Source of the DNA: Streptomyces sp. TRM49041
Lineage (GTDB): Bacteria; Actinomycetota; Actinomycetes; Streptomycetales; Streptomycetaceae
Assembly: GCF_008271805.1 (NCBI RefSeq)
Contig: NZ_VSRY01000123.1
Coordinates: 46,601-110,600, forward strand
DNA: 64,000 nt
Reading direction: 5' to 3'
Shown one piece after another: positions 10,910 to 23,781 of the stretch. Numbering within the stretch: the first letter of the stretch is position 1; every line of letters begins with the position of its first letter. Under the pieces are notes generated by a model, which worked only from the letters and a program-made list of their open reading frames with translations, searched no databases and had not been told where the DNA came from. A program made the position numbers and the translations under genes.

Positions 10910-10944
10910 GGCCCCGGGGACCGGGATTCTGGCCCCCGGGGACC
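10910..10944. repeat. Short direct repeat
   Basis: Two near-identical 13-14 base GC-rich copies (GGCCCCGGGGACC and the same with one extra C) at 10910-10922 and 10931-10944, between the DUF488 gene and the protease. Each copy contains the palindrome CCCCGGGG. Function unknown; possibly slippage. Confidence 0.4.
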
Positions 10945-10981
10945 TTGGACCCTGGCTGGCGTGACGTTTCTGCGAGTGCGG

Positions 10982-12352
10982 TCAGAGGCGCTGCCACAGG
11001 GCCGGGACGCTGGGGGGCTCCCAGCCGGTCCGGGCCTGGTGGGACTGGAGGCAGAGGTAGGTGGCGCCGCCGTACGTGACCTGGTCGCCGACGTTGTGGA
11101 CGGTGCCCGCGGACCAGGTGCCGCCCGGGTCGCCGGGGACACCCGGGTCACCCGGGTCGCCGGGCGCCTGGGTGGTGGTCAGCGTCAGGCCGTACGTCTG
11201 GAGGATCGGGTTGACGGGCTGGTGGTACGTCGTCCCGCCGCCGCGGCAGTCGCCGGAGCCGCCGGAGGCGACGCCCTGGGCCTGGCTGCCGGAGATGTAC
11301 GAGCCGCCCGAGTCGCCGGGCTCGGCGCACACCGAGGTGCGGGTGACGCCGCTGACGGTGCCCTCCGGGTACGTGACGCTGGTGTTGTGCTGGAGGATCG
11401 TCCCGCAGTGCCATCCGGTGGTGGACCCGGAGCGGCAGACCGACGCGCCGACGACCGCCTGCGCCGACCCGGTCACCTGGACGTTCTGCCCGGCCTGGCC
11501 CTTGACGTACGGCGTGGAGCGCCAGTCGGTGTTGGTGGCCACCCAGGCCATGTCGCTGCCCGGGAAGCTGGACGCCTGGAAGGTGCCCTGGGCGACCTGG
11601 TTGTAGCCGCTCGTCGCGGCGCCCGCGGGGCCGCAGTGGCCGGCGGTGGCGAAGCCGTGCTGGGTACCGCGGGTGACGGCGAAACCGATGGAGCAGCGGC
11701 CGCCGCCCATGTGGTACGCGTCGCCGCCGCGGATGTCGTACAGCGGGCGAGGCCGCTCCGCCGACACCTCGGCACGGAAGAGGGACGGGTCGGCCCCGGA
11801 CGCGGTGATGAACGCCTCGGCGGCGGACCGGTTGGCGGCCTTGACGGTGACGGAGTTGGTGCGCACGTCGACGTACCAGACGGGCATGTTCAGGGTGTTG
11901 GTGCGGAGGGCGGCCCGGTCGAGCGCGGCCTTGGCGGCGTCGAGCGCGGCCGCGGAGTGCCCGACGACCTTCGCCTGGGCTCCGGCCGCGCGGATCGCGG
12001 CGGCGTGGGCGGGGTCGGTGGTCGCGACGGTGAGCGTCGCGGACACGGCGCCGCGCACCCACGCGCCCGCGTAGTCCGCGCCGAGCGTGCCGCGCAGGCG
12101 GCCGGCGAGGGCGCCCGCCTCGGCCTCGTTCACCAGGCGCTGCTGGGCCTGCGGCTTGGTGAGTCCCAAGTCGCGCTGCATCGCGGCGAGTACGTCGGGG
12201 GACGGCTTGTCGGCGCCCAGGCTCGTGGCCGCCGAAGGGGTGGCCGGCGGAGCGGGCTCGGCGGCCGCCACGCCGGGCAGTGCGCTCAGCACGAGTACGC
12301 CGACGGCGGCGAGAGCCGCGGTACACGCGGCTCTGGCGTGTCTGGGGAGCAT
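10982..12352 (-). CDS. Streptogrisin C-like secreted serine protease
   Basis: A 456-residue prepro-protease closely matching the streptogrisin C layout. Residues 1-32 are a signal peptide. Residues about 35-190 form an alpha-lytic-type prodomain that folds the enzyme and is then cleaved. The mature S1 protease starts near GDAYHMGGGRCSIGF. Catalytic residues are visible as His in ATAGHCG, Asp in SDMAWV and Ser in PGDSGGS. A GDPGDPG-type Gly/Pro linker leads to a C-terminal chitin-binding (CBM5/12-like) domain of about 45 residues ending WQRL. It is secreted through Sec and probably digests protein on chitinous material. An inverted repeat lies just upstream of the start. Confidence 0.93.
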   Translation of the reverse strand: MLPRHARAACTAALAAVGVLVLSALPGVAAAEPAPPATPSAATSLGADKPSPDVLAAMQRDLGLTKPQAQQRLVNEAEAGALAGRLRGTLGADYAGAWVRGAVSATLTVATTDPAHAAAIRAAGAQAKVVGHSAAALDAAKAALDRAALRTNTLNMPVWYVDVRTNSVTVKAANRSAAEAFITASGADPSLFRAEVSAERPRPLYDIRGGDAYHMGGGRCSIGFAVTRGTQHGFATAGHCGPAGAATSGYNQVAQGTFQASSFPGSDMAWVATNTDWRSTPYVKGQAGQNVQVTGSAQAVVGASVCRSGSTTGWHCGTILQHNTSVTYPEGTVSGVTRTSVCAEPGDSGGSYISGSQAQGVASGGSGDCRGGGTTYHQPVNPILQTYGLTLTTTQAPGDPGDPGVPGDPGGTWSAGTVHNVGDQVTYGGATYLCLQSHQARTGWEPPSVPALWQRL

Positions 12353-12366
12353 CAGGTGTTCTCCTC

Positions 12367-12390
12367 GGTTTCGGTGGGGGTTCCGAAACC
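12367..12390. promoter_or_regulatory. Inverted repeat upstream of protease gene
   Basis: A perfect 8-bp inverted repeat, GGTTTCGG-N8-CCGAAACC, sits 15-38 bases upstream of the protease ATG. It could be a regulator site or a hairpin in the leader that affects translation. No regulator assigned. Confidence 0.45.
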
Positions 12391-12411
12391 GTAGATCTTG
12401 CCGAAAATCCC

Positions 12412-15640
<3,229 letters not shown>

Positions 15641-15651
15641 CGCCACCCGCC

Positions 15652-15688
15652 GCAGAGGCCGTGCCGGATGTCCCGGCACGGCCTCTGC
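15652..15688 (+). terminator. icd terminator hairpin
   Basis: A perfect 16-bp inverted repeat (arms beginning GCAGAGGCCGTG) with a 5-base loop, 12 bases after the icd stop. There is no U tract, which is common for streptomycete terminators. Confidence 0.8.
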
Positions 15689-15766
15689 CGTACCCGCGTA
15701 CCGTCCACGTCTCTACTCGGCCGACTCTCCTCGGCCGGCCCATCGACTGCCTGAATCCGGCATATA

Positions 15767-15795
15767 TTGACATAAACCCCGGTACGTTCTAGGCA
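15767..15795 (+). promoter_or_regulatory. Housekeeping-type promoter of dnaK2
   Basis: TTGACA-N17-TAGGCA, a good match to the HrdB (sigma-70 type) consensus, with the -10 element 30 bases before the dnaK2 start. I found no HAIR (CTTGAGT-N7-ACTCAAG) element for HspR, nor a CIRCE element. Confidence 0.65.
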
Positions 15796-15824
15796 CGAGC
15801 TGAGCTGAGCTGAGGAGCATGGCG

Positions 15825-17708
15825 ATGGCACGCGCAGTGGGTATCGACCTCGGTACGACGAACTCGGTGGTCAGCGTCCTGGAGGGCGGTGAGCCGACGG
15901 TCATCACCAACACGGAGGGCGCACGGACCACCCCGTCCGTCGTCGGCTTCGCCAAGAACGGCGATGTCCTCGTCGGCGAGGTGGCCAAGCGGCAGGCCGT
16001 GACGAACGTCGACCGCACGGTGCGGTCCGTGAAACGGCACATGGGCGAGGCGGACTGGCGCTTCCCCGCCCAGGGCGACATCGACGGCAAGCGGTACACC
16101 GCGCAGGAGATCTCGGCCCGCGTGCTGCAGAAGCTCAAGCGCGACGCCGAGGGATACCTGGGCGAGGACGTGAAGGACGCCGTGATCACGGTACCGGCGT
16201 ACTTCAACGACTCGCAGCGCACGGCGACCAAGGAGGCCGGCGAGATCGCGGGCCTCAACGTGCTGCGGATCATCAACGAGCCGACCGCGGCGGCGCTGGC
16301 GTACGGCCTCGACAAGGAGAACGAGCAGACGATCCTGGTGTTCGACCTCGGGGGCGGCACGTTCGACGTGTCGCTGCTGGAGATCGGCGAGGGCGTGGTC
16401 GAGGTGAAGGCCACGAACGGCGACACGCACCTGGGCGGTGACGACTGGGACCAGCGGATCGTCGACCACCTGGCGAGCAGGTTCAAGGCCGCGTACGGGG
16501 TCGATCTGTCCAAGGACCGGATGGCCACACAGCGGCTCCGCGAGGCCGCCGAGAAGGCGAAGATCGAGCTGTCTGCGGCGACCGAGACCTCGATCAACCT
16601 GCCTTATCTGAGCGCGTCGGCGGAAGGCCCGCTGCACCTGGACGAGAAACTGACCCGCGCACAGCTCGAACAGCTGACCGCCGATCTCCTGGAGCGGTGC
16701 AAGGGGCCGTTCCACAACGCGGTCAAGGACGCTGGGATCAAGGTCTCCGGCATCGACCATGTGATTCTGGTCGGCGGGTCGACACGCATGCCCGCGGTGA
16801 CGGAGCTGGTGCGGGAGCTCACCGGCAAGGACCCGCACAAGGGTGTGAACCCGGACGAGGTCGTCGCCATCGGCGCGTCGCTCCAGGCCGGAGTGCTGAA
16901 GGGTGAGGTCAAGGACGTCCTGCTGCTGGACGTGACCCCGCTGTCCCTCGGTATCGAGACCAAGGGCGGCATCATGACCAAGCTGATCGAGCGCAACACC
17001 ACGATCCCGACGAAGCGCTCCGAGACGTTCACGACGGCCGAGGACAACCAGCCGTCGGTGCAGATCCAGGTCTTCCAGGGTGAGCGCGAGATCGCCGCGT
17101 ACAACAAGAAGCTCGGTATGTTCGAGCTGACCGGCCTGCCCCCGGCGCCGCGCGGTGTCCCGCAGATCGAGGTCGCCTTCGACATCGACGCCAACGGCAT
17201 CATGCACGTGACCGCTAAGGACCTGGGCACGGGCAAGGAGCAGAAGATGACCGTCACCGGCGGCTCCTCGCTGCCGAAGGACGACATCGACCGGATGGTC
17301 CGCGAGGCGGAACGCCACGCCGAGGAGGACCGCACCAGGCGCGAGGCGGCGGAGACCCGGAACCAGGCCGAGCAGTTGGTGTACCAGACGGAGAAGTTCC
17401 TGCGGGACAACGAGGACAAGGTTCCGGCCGAGGTCAGGTCGGAGGTCGCCACGGCGGTGGACGAGCTCAAGGAGAAGCTGAAGGGCGACGACACGGCGGC
17501 CATCCGTACCGCCACCGAGAAGGTCGCGGCCGTCTCCCAGAAGCTCGGCCAGGCCATGTACGCCCAGGCCCAGTCCGCCCAGGCCACCCACTCGGAGGCC
17601 GGGGCGGCAGGGGGCGCGGGCGCCGGCCAGGCGCAGGAGCAGCCCGAGGACGAGGTGGTCGACGCGGAGATCGTCGACGAGGACCGGCAGCAGGGAGGCG
17701 GAGGATGA
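15825..17708 (+). CDS. dnaK: Second DnaK (Hsp70) chaperone
   Basis: A 627-residue Hsp70. The ATPase domain opens with [11 protein letters not shown] and contains the [10 protein letters not shown] and [10 protein letters not shown] phosphate motifs and VGGSTRMP. The linker [19 protein letters not shown] leads into the substrate domain, then a helical lid and a disordered tail ending in acidic [13 protein letters not shown]. The start is taken at the second ATG (15825), 7 bases after GAGGAG; the ATG at 15819 is too close to that site. It overlaps grpE by 4 bases. No dnaJ or hspR follows, unlike the main streptomycete dnaK operon, so this looks like a paralogous chaperone pair. Confidence 0.95.
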   Translation: MARAVGIDLGTTNSVVSVLEGGEPTVITNTEGARTTPSVVGFAKNGDVLVGEVAKRQAVTNVDRTVRSVKRHMGEADWRFPAQGDIDGKRYTAQEISARVLQKLKRDAEGYLGEDVKDAVITVPAYFNDSQRTATKEAGEIAGLNVLRIINEPTAAALAYGLDKENEQTILVFDLGGGTFDVSLLEIGEGVVEVKATNGDTHLGGDDWDQRIVDHLASRFKAAYGVDLSKDRMATQRLREAAEKAKIELSAATETSINLPYLSASAEGPLHLDEKLTRAQLEQLTADLLERCKGPFHNAVKDAGIKVSGIDHVILVGGSTRMPAVTELVRELTGKDPHKGVNPDEVVAIGASLQAGVLKGEVKDVLLLDVTPLSLGIETKGGIMTKLIERNTTIPTKRSETFTTAEDNQPSVQIQVFQGEREIAAYNKKLGMFELTGLPPAPRGVPQIEVAFDIDANGIMHVTAKDLGTGKEQKMTVTGGSSLPKDDIDRMVREAERHAEEDRTRREAAETRNQAEQLVYQTEKFLRDNEDKVPAEVRSEVATAVDELKEKLKGDDTAAIRTATEKVAAVSQKLGQAMYAQAQSAQATHSEAGAAGGAGAGQAQEQPEDEVVDAEIVDEDRQQGGGG

Positions 17709-18529
17709 GGCGAGGTACGAACGGACCGCCGCGGGTCGGCGGCCGCCCGGACCAGCCGCTGATGCCGGTCCCGTCGGCTTCCGGCCATCCGGGGGGCAGC
17801 TCCGGCGCGCCGCCCGCGCTGCCGCCCGCCCTGCCGGCAGCGCTGCCGACCGCTCCCGGCAACCGCACGGGCCCGCCCGTCGGCAGGACCGGCGCCTCTG
17901 CCGACCGTCCGGGCAGCAGGACCGACCAGCCGGGCCACTCCCCCGGGCTGTCCGGCAGGCTCGGCGGCACCGGCGGCCGGGGCGGCCGGGGCGGCACCGG
18001 CGGCTCCCCCACGCTCCCCCGCCGACCGCGGCAGCGCGGAAGCGAGAGTCCCCAGGCGGGTCAGGGACGGAACGGCCCGGACGCACCCGTCGGCACCGTG
18101 GCGCTGGCTGTGGCACTGGCCGAGCGGACCGCCGACCTTCAGCGGCTGAAGGCCGAGTACGACAATTACCGGACCCGGGTCCACCGGGACCGCCTCGCGG
18201 TGCGGGAGATCGCCGTGGCGAACGTACTGCGGCGGCTGCTGCCCGTGCTGGACGCCGTTGCCGAGGCGGGGCGGCACGGGGAACTGACCGGCGGCTTCCT
18301 CCGGGTGGCGCGGGAACTGGAGGGAGAGTTGGCGGCGCTCGGGCTGGCAACGTTCGGTGCGGCGGGTGAACCCTTCGACCCGCGGGTTCACAGGGCCGTC
18401 GCCTATGTGCAGTCCGACCGGGCCGAGCGCCCCGTCTGCACCGAGGTGGTGCGCCCGGGGCACCGGGTCGGCGACCAGCTCCTGCGCCCGGCCGAGGTCG
18501 TGGTCACGGGGCCGCCCGCCGCGCGGTGA
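17705..18529 (+). CDS. grpE: GrpE-like nucleotide exchange factor
   Basis: A 274-residue protein whose ATG overlaps the dnaK2 stop (ATGA), implying translational coupling. The C-terminal 150 residues fit GrpE: a helical stretch [23 protein letters not shown], then [12 protein letters not shown], and a beta domain ending in [18 protein letters not shown]. It should release ADP from the partner DnaK. The first 120 residues are Pro/Gly/Ser-rich, low in complexity and much longer than usual for GrpE; they are probably disordered. The pair with dnaK2 makes the assignment firm. Confidence 0.88.
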   Translation: MRRGTNGPPRVGGRPDQPLMPVPSASGHPGGSSGAPPALPPALPAALPTAPGNRTGPPVGRTGASADRPGSRTDQPGHSPGLSGRLGGTGGRGGRGGTGGSPTLPRRPRQRGSESPQAGQGRNGPDAPVGTVALAVALAERTADLQRLKAEYDNYRTRVHRDRLAVREIAVANVLRRLLPVLDAVAEAGRHGELTGGFLRVARELEGELAALGLATFGAAGEPFDPRVHRAVAYVQSDRAERPVCTEVVRPGHRVGDQLLRPAEVVVTGPPAAR

Positions 18530-18600
18530 AACATGCGGCGCGGGAGCGGCGCAGTGACGATGGTGCGACACTGCGGTGAGTTACGGAAGGGGGCCATGGG

Positions 18601-20709
18601 GTGAACACGACGGATACCCGGCACACGGCCCCCGACGACGGTGACGGCGACGGCCCCGGGCGCACCGACGACGCCGAGGTCGCCCCGGCGGCACCGGGTG
18701 GCCTGCTGGACGTCCTCAACGTGGCCGCGGTGGTCCTGGACGCCCGCGGCCGGATCGTGCTCTGGAGCCCGCAGGCACGGGACGTCTTCGGCTACACGGC
18801 CGAGGAGGCGCTCGGCCGTTTCGCGGCCCGGCTGCTGGTCCACGAGAGCGACCGGGACGTGGTCGTCGAACTGTTCGAGCAGGTCATGCGGGAGGGCCTC
18901 AGCTGGGCCGGGGTGTTCCCGGTGCGGCACAAGGACGGCAGCACCCGCCTGCTGGAGTTCCGGAACATGCGGCTCCGCGGGGAGAGCGGTGACCTGTACG
19001 CCCTCGGCCTGGCCACCGAGCAGTCGACGCTGCGCCGCGTCGAGCGGGACCTGGCGCTGTCCACACGGCTGATCGCCCAGTCGCCCATCGGTCTGGCGGT
19101 CCTGGACACCGGGCTTCGCTTCGTGACGATCAACCCGGCTCTGGCCCGGATCAGCGGCATCCCGGCCGCCGAGCACACGGGCAGGCCGCTGCGCGAGACG
19201 TTGTCGTTCCTGGACGTGGCCCCGATCGAGTCGGCGATGCGCGAGGTGATGAAGACCGGTGCGCCGCTGGTCGACCGGCACGTGGTGGGCCGTACCCCGG
19301 CCGACCCGGACCACGATCACGCCTGGTCGGTGTCGTACTACCGGCTGGAGGCGGGCAACGGCAGGGTCCTCGGCATCGCCCTGTCGGTCGTCGACATCAC
19401 CGACCGCCACCATGCGGCGACGGAGGCCGCGCACGCCCGGCAGCGGCTCGCCATGATCGCCGATGCCTCGGTACGGGTCGGTACGACGCTCGACCTGGAG
19501 CAGACGGCCAGGGAGCTGGCCGGGCTGGTGGTGCCCCAGCTGGCGGACGCGGCGGCCGTCGACGTACTGGACACGGCGCTTCGCACGTCGGGGGCGCCGG
19601 GCGCGCCGGGCTCGTCGCCCGCTGTGCGGCGGCGGCTGTTCCGGTCCCTGGCGGAGGCCCCCGTACCGGGTTCCGGCGCCCCGTACGAGGCGGGCGACGA
19701 CAGTCTGCCGGCCCGGTGCGTCGCGACGGGCCTCCCGATCCTGCTGTCCCGCGTGACCGGCGACGATCTGCCGCGCATCGCGCGTGGCGGCGAGGACGCC
19801 GACGCGGCGGCCCGGGCCGGGGTCCACTCGTATCTGGTGGTGCCGCTGATAGCGCGTGGCAGCGTGCTGGGCGCCCTCGCCCTGCGACGCACGAGCAATC
19901 CCGTGCCGTTCGACGAGGACGATCTGGTGCTGGCCCGGGAGCTCGCGGGCCGCGCGGCGGTGTCGATCGACAACGCGCGCTGGTACCAGCTGGAGCACGA
20001 CACGGCCCTGACCCTCCAGCGGTCCCTGCTCCCCCACACCCCGGGGCCCCGGCCGGGCCTGGAGCTGGCCCACCGCTACCAGCCGGCGGGCGCGGCCGTG
20101 GAGGTCGGCGGGGACTGGTTCGACGTGATCCCACTCGCCGGGGACAGGACGGCGCTGGTCGTGGGCGACGTCATGGGCAGCGGCATCACGGCCGCCGCCA
20201 CCATGGGCCAGCTGCGCAACACCACCCGGGCCCTCGCCGACCTCGACCTGGACCCGGCGGAGATCCTTCGCCATGTCGACCGCAGCACCACGGGCCTGGA
20301 GCAGTCGACCGCCACCTGCCTCTACGCGGTGTACGACCCGCACCGCGCGGAGTGCCGCGTCTCCAACGCGGGCCATATGCCACCGGTACGGGTTCCGGCG
20401 GACGGCCCACCCGAGCTCCTCGACCTGCCGTCCGGGGTGCCCCTCGGGGTGGGCGGGGTCCCGTTCCACACGAGCACGGTCGCCCTTCGCCCGGAGGACC
20501 GGCTCGTCCTCTACACGGACGGCTTGGTCGAGGTGCGCGGCGAGTCCCTCGACACCCGCCTGGACCAACTGCTCGGCCTCCTCGCCGAGGCACCGGGCCA
20601 CTCTCTGGACCGGACGTGCGACGAGGTCCTCACGGCGATGCGCGACCCGGAGGGACACGACGACGTCGCCCTGCTGATCGCCCGCGCCCTCCCGGCCGAC
20701 GCCGCCTGA
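18601..20709 (+). CDS. PAS/GAF sensor with SpoIIE (PP2C) phosphatase
   Basis: A 702-residue cytoplasmic signalling protein. Residues about 35-150 and 155-265 are PAS domains (VVLDARGRIVLWSPQ; AVLDTGLRFVTINPA). Residues about 280-460 form a GAF domain (VPLIARGSVLGALAL). The C-terminal 225 residues are a SpoIIE/RsbU PP2C-type Ser/Thr phosphatase with the metal Asp motifs VGGDWFDV, VGDVMGSG and LYTDGLVE intact. Such proteins dephosphorylate anti-sigma-factor antagonists. The start is GTG at 18601 behind GGAAGGGGG. It lies upstream of a run of small stress-type genes on the same strand. The ligand is unknown. Confidence 0.9.
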   Translation: MNTTDTRHTAPDDGDGDGPGRTDDAEVAPAAPGGLLDVLNVAAVVLDARGRIVLWSPQARDVFGYTAEEALGRFAARLLVHESDRDVVVELFEQVMREGLSWAGVFPVRHKDGSTRLLEFRNMRLRGESGDLYALGLATEQSTLRRVERDLALSTRLIAQSPIGLAVLDTGLRFVTINPALARISGIPAAEHTGRPLRETLSFLDVAPIESAMREVMKTGAPLVDRHVVGRTPADPDHDHAWSVSYYRLEAGNGRVLGIALSVVDITDRHHAATEAAHARQRLAMIADASVRVGTTLDLEQTARELAGLVVPQLADAAAVDVLDTALRTSGAPGAPGSSPAVRRRLFRSLAEAPVPGSGAPYEAGDDSLPARCVATGLPILLSRVTGDDLPRIARGGEDADAAARAGVHSYLVVPLIARGSVLGALALRRTSNPVPFDEDDLVLARELAGRAAVSIDNARWYQLEHDTALTLQRSLLPHTPGPRPGLELAHRYQPAGAAVEVGGDWFDVIPLAGDRTALVVGDVMGSGITAAATMGQLRNTTRALADLDLDPAEILRHVDRSTTGLEQSTATCLYAVYDPHRAECRVSNAGHMPPVRVPADGPPELLDLPSGVPLGVGGVPFHTSTVALRPEDRLVLYTDGLVEVRGESLDTRLDQLLGLLAEAPGHSLDRTCDEVLTAMRDPEGHDDVALLIARALPADAA

Positions 20710-20997
20710 TCGCGCCGTCCGAGGCACGCCGCGGGGGGTGTGGGATTCGTACAGCGCCGAACCGGCCGACCCGAGCCGTCGCCTGTTCCGGTCGGCGGAG
20801 TCGCGCGACGACCCTGTGGACGAGTTGCGCGCAGGCGGGCGTACCTGGCGAGTGGAGGCCATGAGGGTGATTCCGGCGGCCGGTCCGGCAGCGCACCCCG
20901 CGCCACCGGAGGACGCGTGCGGCTTGTCGCTACCTTCGAGGGGAGCCGTGCGCAAGGAGCCGCAGCTCATCGACGCAGCAGCGAGGAGTGATGCCCC
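20710..20997. other. Intergenic, no gene seen
   Basis: About 290 bases between the phosphatase and the zinc-ribbon gene. It presumably holds the promoter of the latter. No structure recognised. Confidence 0.35.
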
Positions 20998-21231
20998 ATG
21001 GCCGTGTGCGAGGTCTGCAACAACGACTACGAGCTGGCCTTCGAGGTACGCGCGGCGGGAGCCGTCCATACCTTCGACAGCATCGAGTGCGCCGCCCAGA
21101 AGATCGCACCGATCTGCGACAACTGCCAGTGCCGCATCCTCGGCCACGGCCTGCAGGCCGACGGCCAGTTCTTCTGCTGCGCCCACTGTGCACGCGTGAA
21201 GGGATTCGCCCAGCTCGTGGACCACGCCTGA
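20998..21231 (+). CDS. Small zinc-ribbon (metallothionein-like) protein
   Basis: A 77-residue protein with nine cysteines and two histidines: CEVCNNDY at the N-terminus, CAAQ and CDNCQCRI in the middle, and FFCCAHCARVKGF near the end. It resembles the actinobacterial family annotated as prokaryotic metallothionein. At least two treble-clef or ribbon-like metal sites are likely. The ATG at 20998 is preceded by GAGGAG. It probably binds zinc or other metals; whether for storage, sensing or protein contact is unknown. It neighbours a universal stress protein. Confidence 0.75.
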   Translation: MAVCEVCNNDYELAFEVRAAGAVHTFDSIECAAQKIAPICDNCQCRILGHGLQADGQFFCCAHCARVKGFAQLVDHA

Positions 21232-21494
21232 GCCCCGCGCCCGCGCGCCGCGTCCTGCGCAGCGATCTCCGCGGTCGGGCCGCCGCCCGGCCGCACATGG
21301 TGCTCGACCACCCATGCAGCCGTCGACACCGTCGGTCACGCTCCGCCTCGCCAGGCGGCGTCGCGTCACGGCCCGCATGCGCGGCAGGACGATCTGGGGT
21401 ACTCCTCGAAACGTAGGAAGGTGCATGCTTCGGCCCTCACATGCTGCGCCCGCGTGTCCATCCTCCCGGCGTCTACGAGACGGAGGCAGACAGC

Positions 21495-21905
21495 ATGGAG
21501 CCAGTCGTCACGGTCGGCCTCGACGGCTCACCCGAAAGCATGGCCGCCGCTCATCGGGCCGCAGACGAGGCCGAGCGGCGCAGCGTCACGCCGCGCCTGG
21601 TGCATGCCCGGCCCATGCCGACGTCCGAACCGACCCACGTGCCTTCGGAGACCGATCACAACTACCGGGCGGAACGGGGTCAGGTCCTTCGCCCCTGGCG
21701 CGAGAAGTCCCCCGGCCTGGAGCCGGCAGACGCCATCCGCCCCGAAAGCCCCGCGAAGGCCGTTGTGCGCGCCGCCGAGGGCGCCGAACCGCTGGTCGTG
21801 GGCCGCCGCAAGCACCGTCCCGCCCTTGCGTCTCGCCTCGGCCGCGTAGCCCATGCCGCGCTGCCCCACGCGCGCTGCCCTGTCACCGTCGTCCCACATG
21901 ACTGA
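21495..21905 (+). CDS. Universal stress protein (single domain)
   Basis: A 136-residue UspA-type protein. The N-terminus VVTVGLDGSPESMAAAHRAADEA is the usual first strand and helix, and the C-terminus has LVVGRRKHRPALASRLGRVAHAAL then CPVTVVPHD. The expected ATP-binding GxxGxG core is altered (GRRKHRP) and the middle is shorter than usual; most streptomycete versions are about 145 or 290 residues. It may have lost ATP binding. The start at 21495 is the first codon with homology. Its 3' end overlaps the next gene by 8 bases. Confidence 0.75.
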   Translation: MEPVVTVGLDGSPESMAAAHRAADEAERRSVTPRLVHARPMPTSEPTHVPSETDHNYRAERGQVLRPWREKSPGLEPADAIRPESPAKAVVRAAEGAEPLVVGRRKHRPALASRLGRVAHAALPHARCPVTVVPHD

Positions 21906-23481
21906 GCCAGGCCACCTCGGGAGGCCGATCACCTCGGTGCGTCACGACGACGCGTCCGTCCTCCGGGCGGGCCCCGCCCCTGGCCTCGGCCCGCTCCCGC
22001 GGGCAGACGTGCGCGAGACCCATACCGCGGTCCTGCTCTTCGTCGGCGACCGCGCCTACAAGCTCAAGAAGCCCGTCGACCTGGGATTCCTGGACTACAC
22101 CACCGTGGAGGCACGGCGGGCCGCGTGCGAGCGGGAGGTCGCTCTCAACCGCCGCTTCGCCCCGGATGTCTACCTGGGAGTGGGCGAGATCCGGGTCCCG
22201 GGCGCGGAAGCGCCCGAGCCTCTCGTGGCGATGCGCCGCATGCCGACGGAGCGCCGCCTCTCTCAGCTCGTACGGGAAGGCGCGGTGGCCGACGATGCCC
22301 TGCGGGCCGTCGCCCGTCTGCTCGCCACCCGCCACGCGAGCGCACCCCGCACGCCGGACGTGGACGCGCAGGGCACCAGGGACGCCCTGTCGTCGCGCTG
22401 GGAAGCAAGCTTCGCGCAGGTCCGTTCACTGGCCGAAGGCGGCCCGGTGCCCGAGGGCCCGGAGGAGATCGAGCAGCTGGTCCGCCGCTATCTCGCCAGC
22501 CGCGAGCAGCTGTTCGCCATGCGGATCGGGCAGGGCCGGATCGTCGACGGCCACGGCGACCTGCTCGCCGATGACATCTTCTGCCTCGACGACGGCCCCC
22601 GCGTCCTGGACTGCCTGGAGTTCGACGACGACCTCCGCTACGTCGACGGCCTCGACGACGCCGCCTTCCTCGCCATGGACCTGGAACAGCTCGATGCCCC
22701 GGATCTGGCGGCGTTCTTCCTCGCCCGGTACAGCGAGTACTCCGGCGACCCCGCACCACCCTCCCTGCGGCACCACTACGTCGCCTACCGCGCCTTCGTC
22801 CGCGCCAAGGTCTCCCTGATCCAGGCCCGCCAAGGTGCGCCCGGCGCCGACCTCGCCACACGGCGGCTGATCACGACGACCCTGCGCCACCTGCGCGCCT
22901 CCACCGTCGGCCTGACCCTCGTGGGAGGACTCCCCGGCAGCGGAAAGTCCACGCTCTCCGGTGCGCTGGCCGACCGCCTGGGCGTCACACTGCTCAGCAG
23001 CGACCGCCTGCGCAAGGAACTCGCGGGCATCCCGGCGGAGCAGCCTGCTTCCGCCCCCTACTGTGAGGGCCTGTACACGCCCGAGTGGACCGCCACGACC
23101 TACGCGGCCCTGCTCGCACGCGCAGCCACCCTGCTGTCCCGCGGCGAGTCCGTCGTCCTGGACGCCACCTGGTCGAACACGAGACAGCGCGAAGCCGCCC
23201 GGCATGTGGCCGAACGCACCAGCGCCGACCTCGTGGCCCTGCACTGCCGGGTCCCGGACGAGTTGACGGCGGCCCGCCTGGAAGGCCGCGCCGCCGGACC
23301 GTCCGATGCCGACCTCGACGTGGCGCTCGCCATGGCGGAGCGGGAGTCGCCGTGGGCGGAAGCCGTCGCGATCGACACCAGCGGTCCCCTGGAGGCCGCG
23401 GTCTCCCAGGCGCTGGCAGTCGTACGCCCGCACGACACCGGCCCCCTGGTCTTCCGCCGCCCCCTCATGGAGCCGGACTGA
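21898..23481 (+). CDS. Two-domain kinase: APH-like plus P-loop ATPase
   Basis: A 527-residue protein. The N-terminal 330 residues resemble an aminoglycoside-phosphotransferase fold: AYKLKKPVDLGFLDYT with the ATP lysines, and HGDLLADDIFCLDDG as the catalytic loop near residue 217. The C-terminal part is a P-loop kinase with Walker A GLPGSGKST at about 343-351, an acceptor-type SSDRLRKELAG loop, and a VVLDATWS strand. The overall arrangement is conserved in many bacteria next to stress genes; the substrate is unknown. The ATG at 21898 lies inside the end of the Usp gene (ATGACTGA), so the two are probably co-translated. A kinase acting on a small stress metabolite is a guess. Confidence 0.82.
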   Translation: MTEPGHLGRPITSVRHDDASVLRAGPAPGLGPLPRADVRETHTAVLLFVGDRAYKLKKPVDLGFLDYTTVEARRAACEREVALNRRFAPDVYLGVGEIRVPGAEAPEPLVAMRRMPTERRLSQLVREGAVADDALRAVARLLATRHASAPRTPDVDAQGTRDALSSRWEASFAQVRSLAEGGPVPEGPEEIEQLVRRYLASREQLFAMRIGQGRIVDGHGDLLADDIFCLDDGPRVLDCLEFDDDLRYVDGLDDAAFLAMDLEQLDAPDLAAFFLARYSEYSGDPAPPSLRHHYVAYRAFVRAKVSLIQARQGAPGADLATRRLITTTLRHLRASTVGLTLVGGLPGSGKSTLSGALADRLGVTLLSSDRLRKELAGIPAEQPASAPYCEGLYTPEWTATTYAALLARAATLLSRGESVVLDATWSNTRQREAARHVAERTSADLVALHCRVPDELTAARLEGRAAGPSDADLDVALAMAERESPWAEAVAIDTSGPLEAAVSQALAVVRPHDTGPLVFRRPLMEPD

Positions 23482-23586
23482 CGGCGGAGGACACCGATGC
23501 GAGCGACCCCGACCAGGCCCACCGCACGACTCACCCCATCGACCGGGAGAGCCCGCTCCCCCGGTCCCCCGCGAAGAGGAGACGTG

Positions 23587-23781
23587 ATGTCCGAGAACAT
23601 CGCCCCGAACGAACACGAGAGGCTGCGCACCCTGGAGGCCCAGGTGCAGGTCCTGGCCCAGGCCATCAGAGCGCTGGCCGAAGGGCTGGAGGATATCCCC
23701 TCACAGGACACCGAGAGGGACAAGCAGGCGGCTCGCGGCGGCCGGATGGCACATGAGCTGCTGCTCTCCCAGGGACTGTAG
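23587..23781 (+). CDS. Small acidic helical protein
   Basis: A 64-residue protein starting at the ATG at 23587 behind GAAGAGGA. Residues 10-40 form one predicted amphipathic helix (HERLRTLEAQVQVLAQAIRAL) with a heptad-like Leu/Val/Ala pattern that could make a coiled coil. The tail is GRMAHELLLSQGL. No domain recognised. It follows the Usp and kinase genes by about 100 bases and may belong to the same stress unit. Confidence 0.6.
   Translation: MSENIAPNEHERLRTLEAQVQVLAQAIRALAEGLEDIPSQDTERDKQAARGGRMAHELLLSQGL

Noticed and set aside
20738..21199. A 153-codon frame overlapping the zinc-ribbon gene
   Set aside because: It overlaps a well-supported Cys-rich protein in another frame and lacks a ribosome site or homology.
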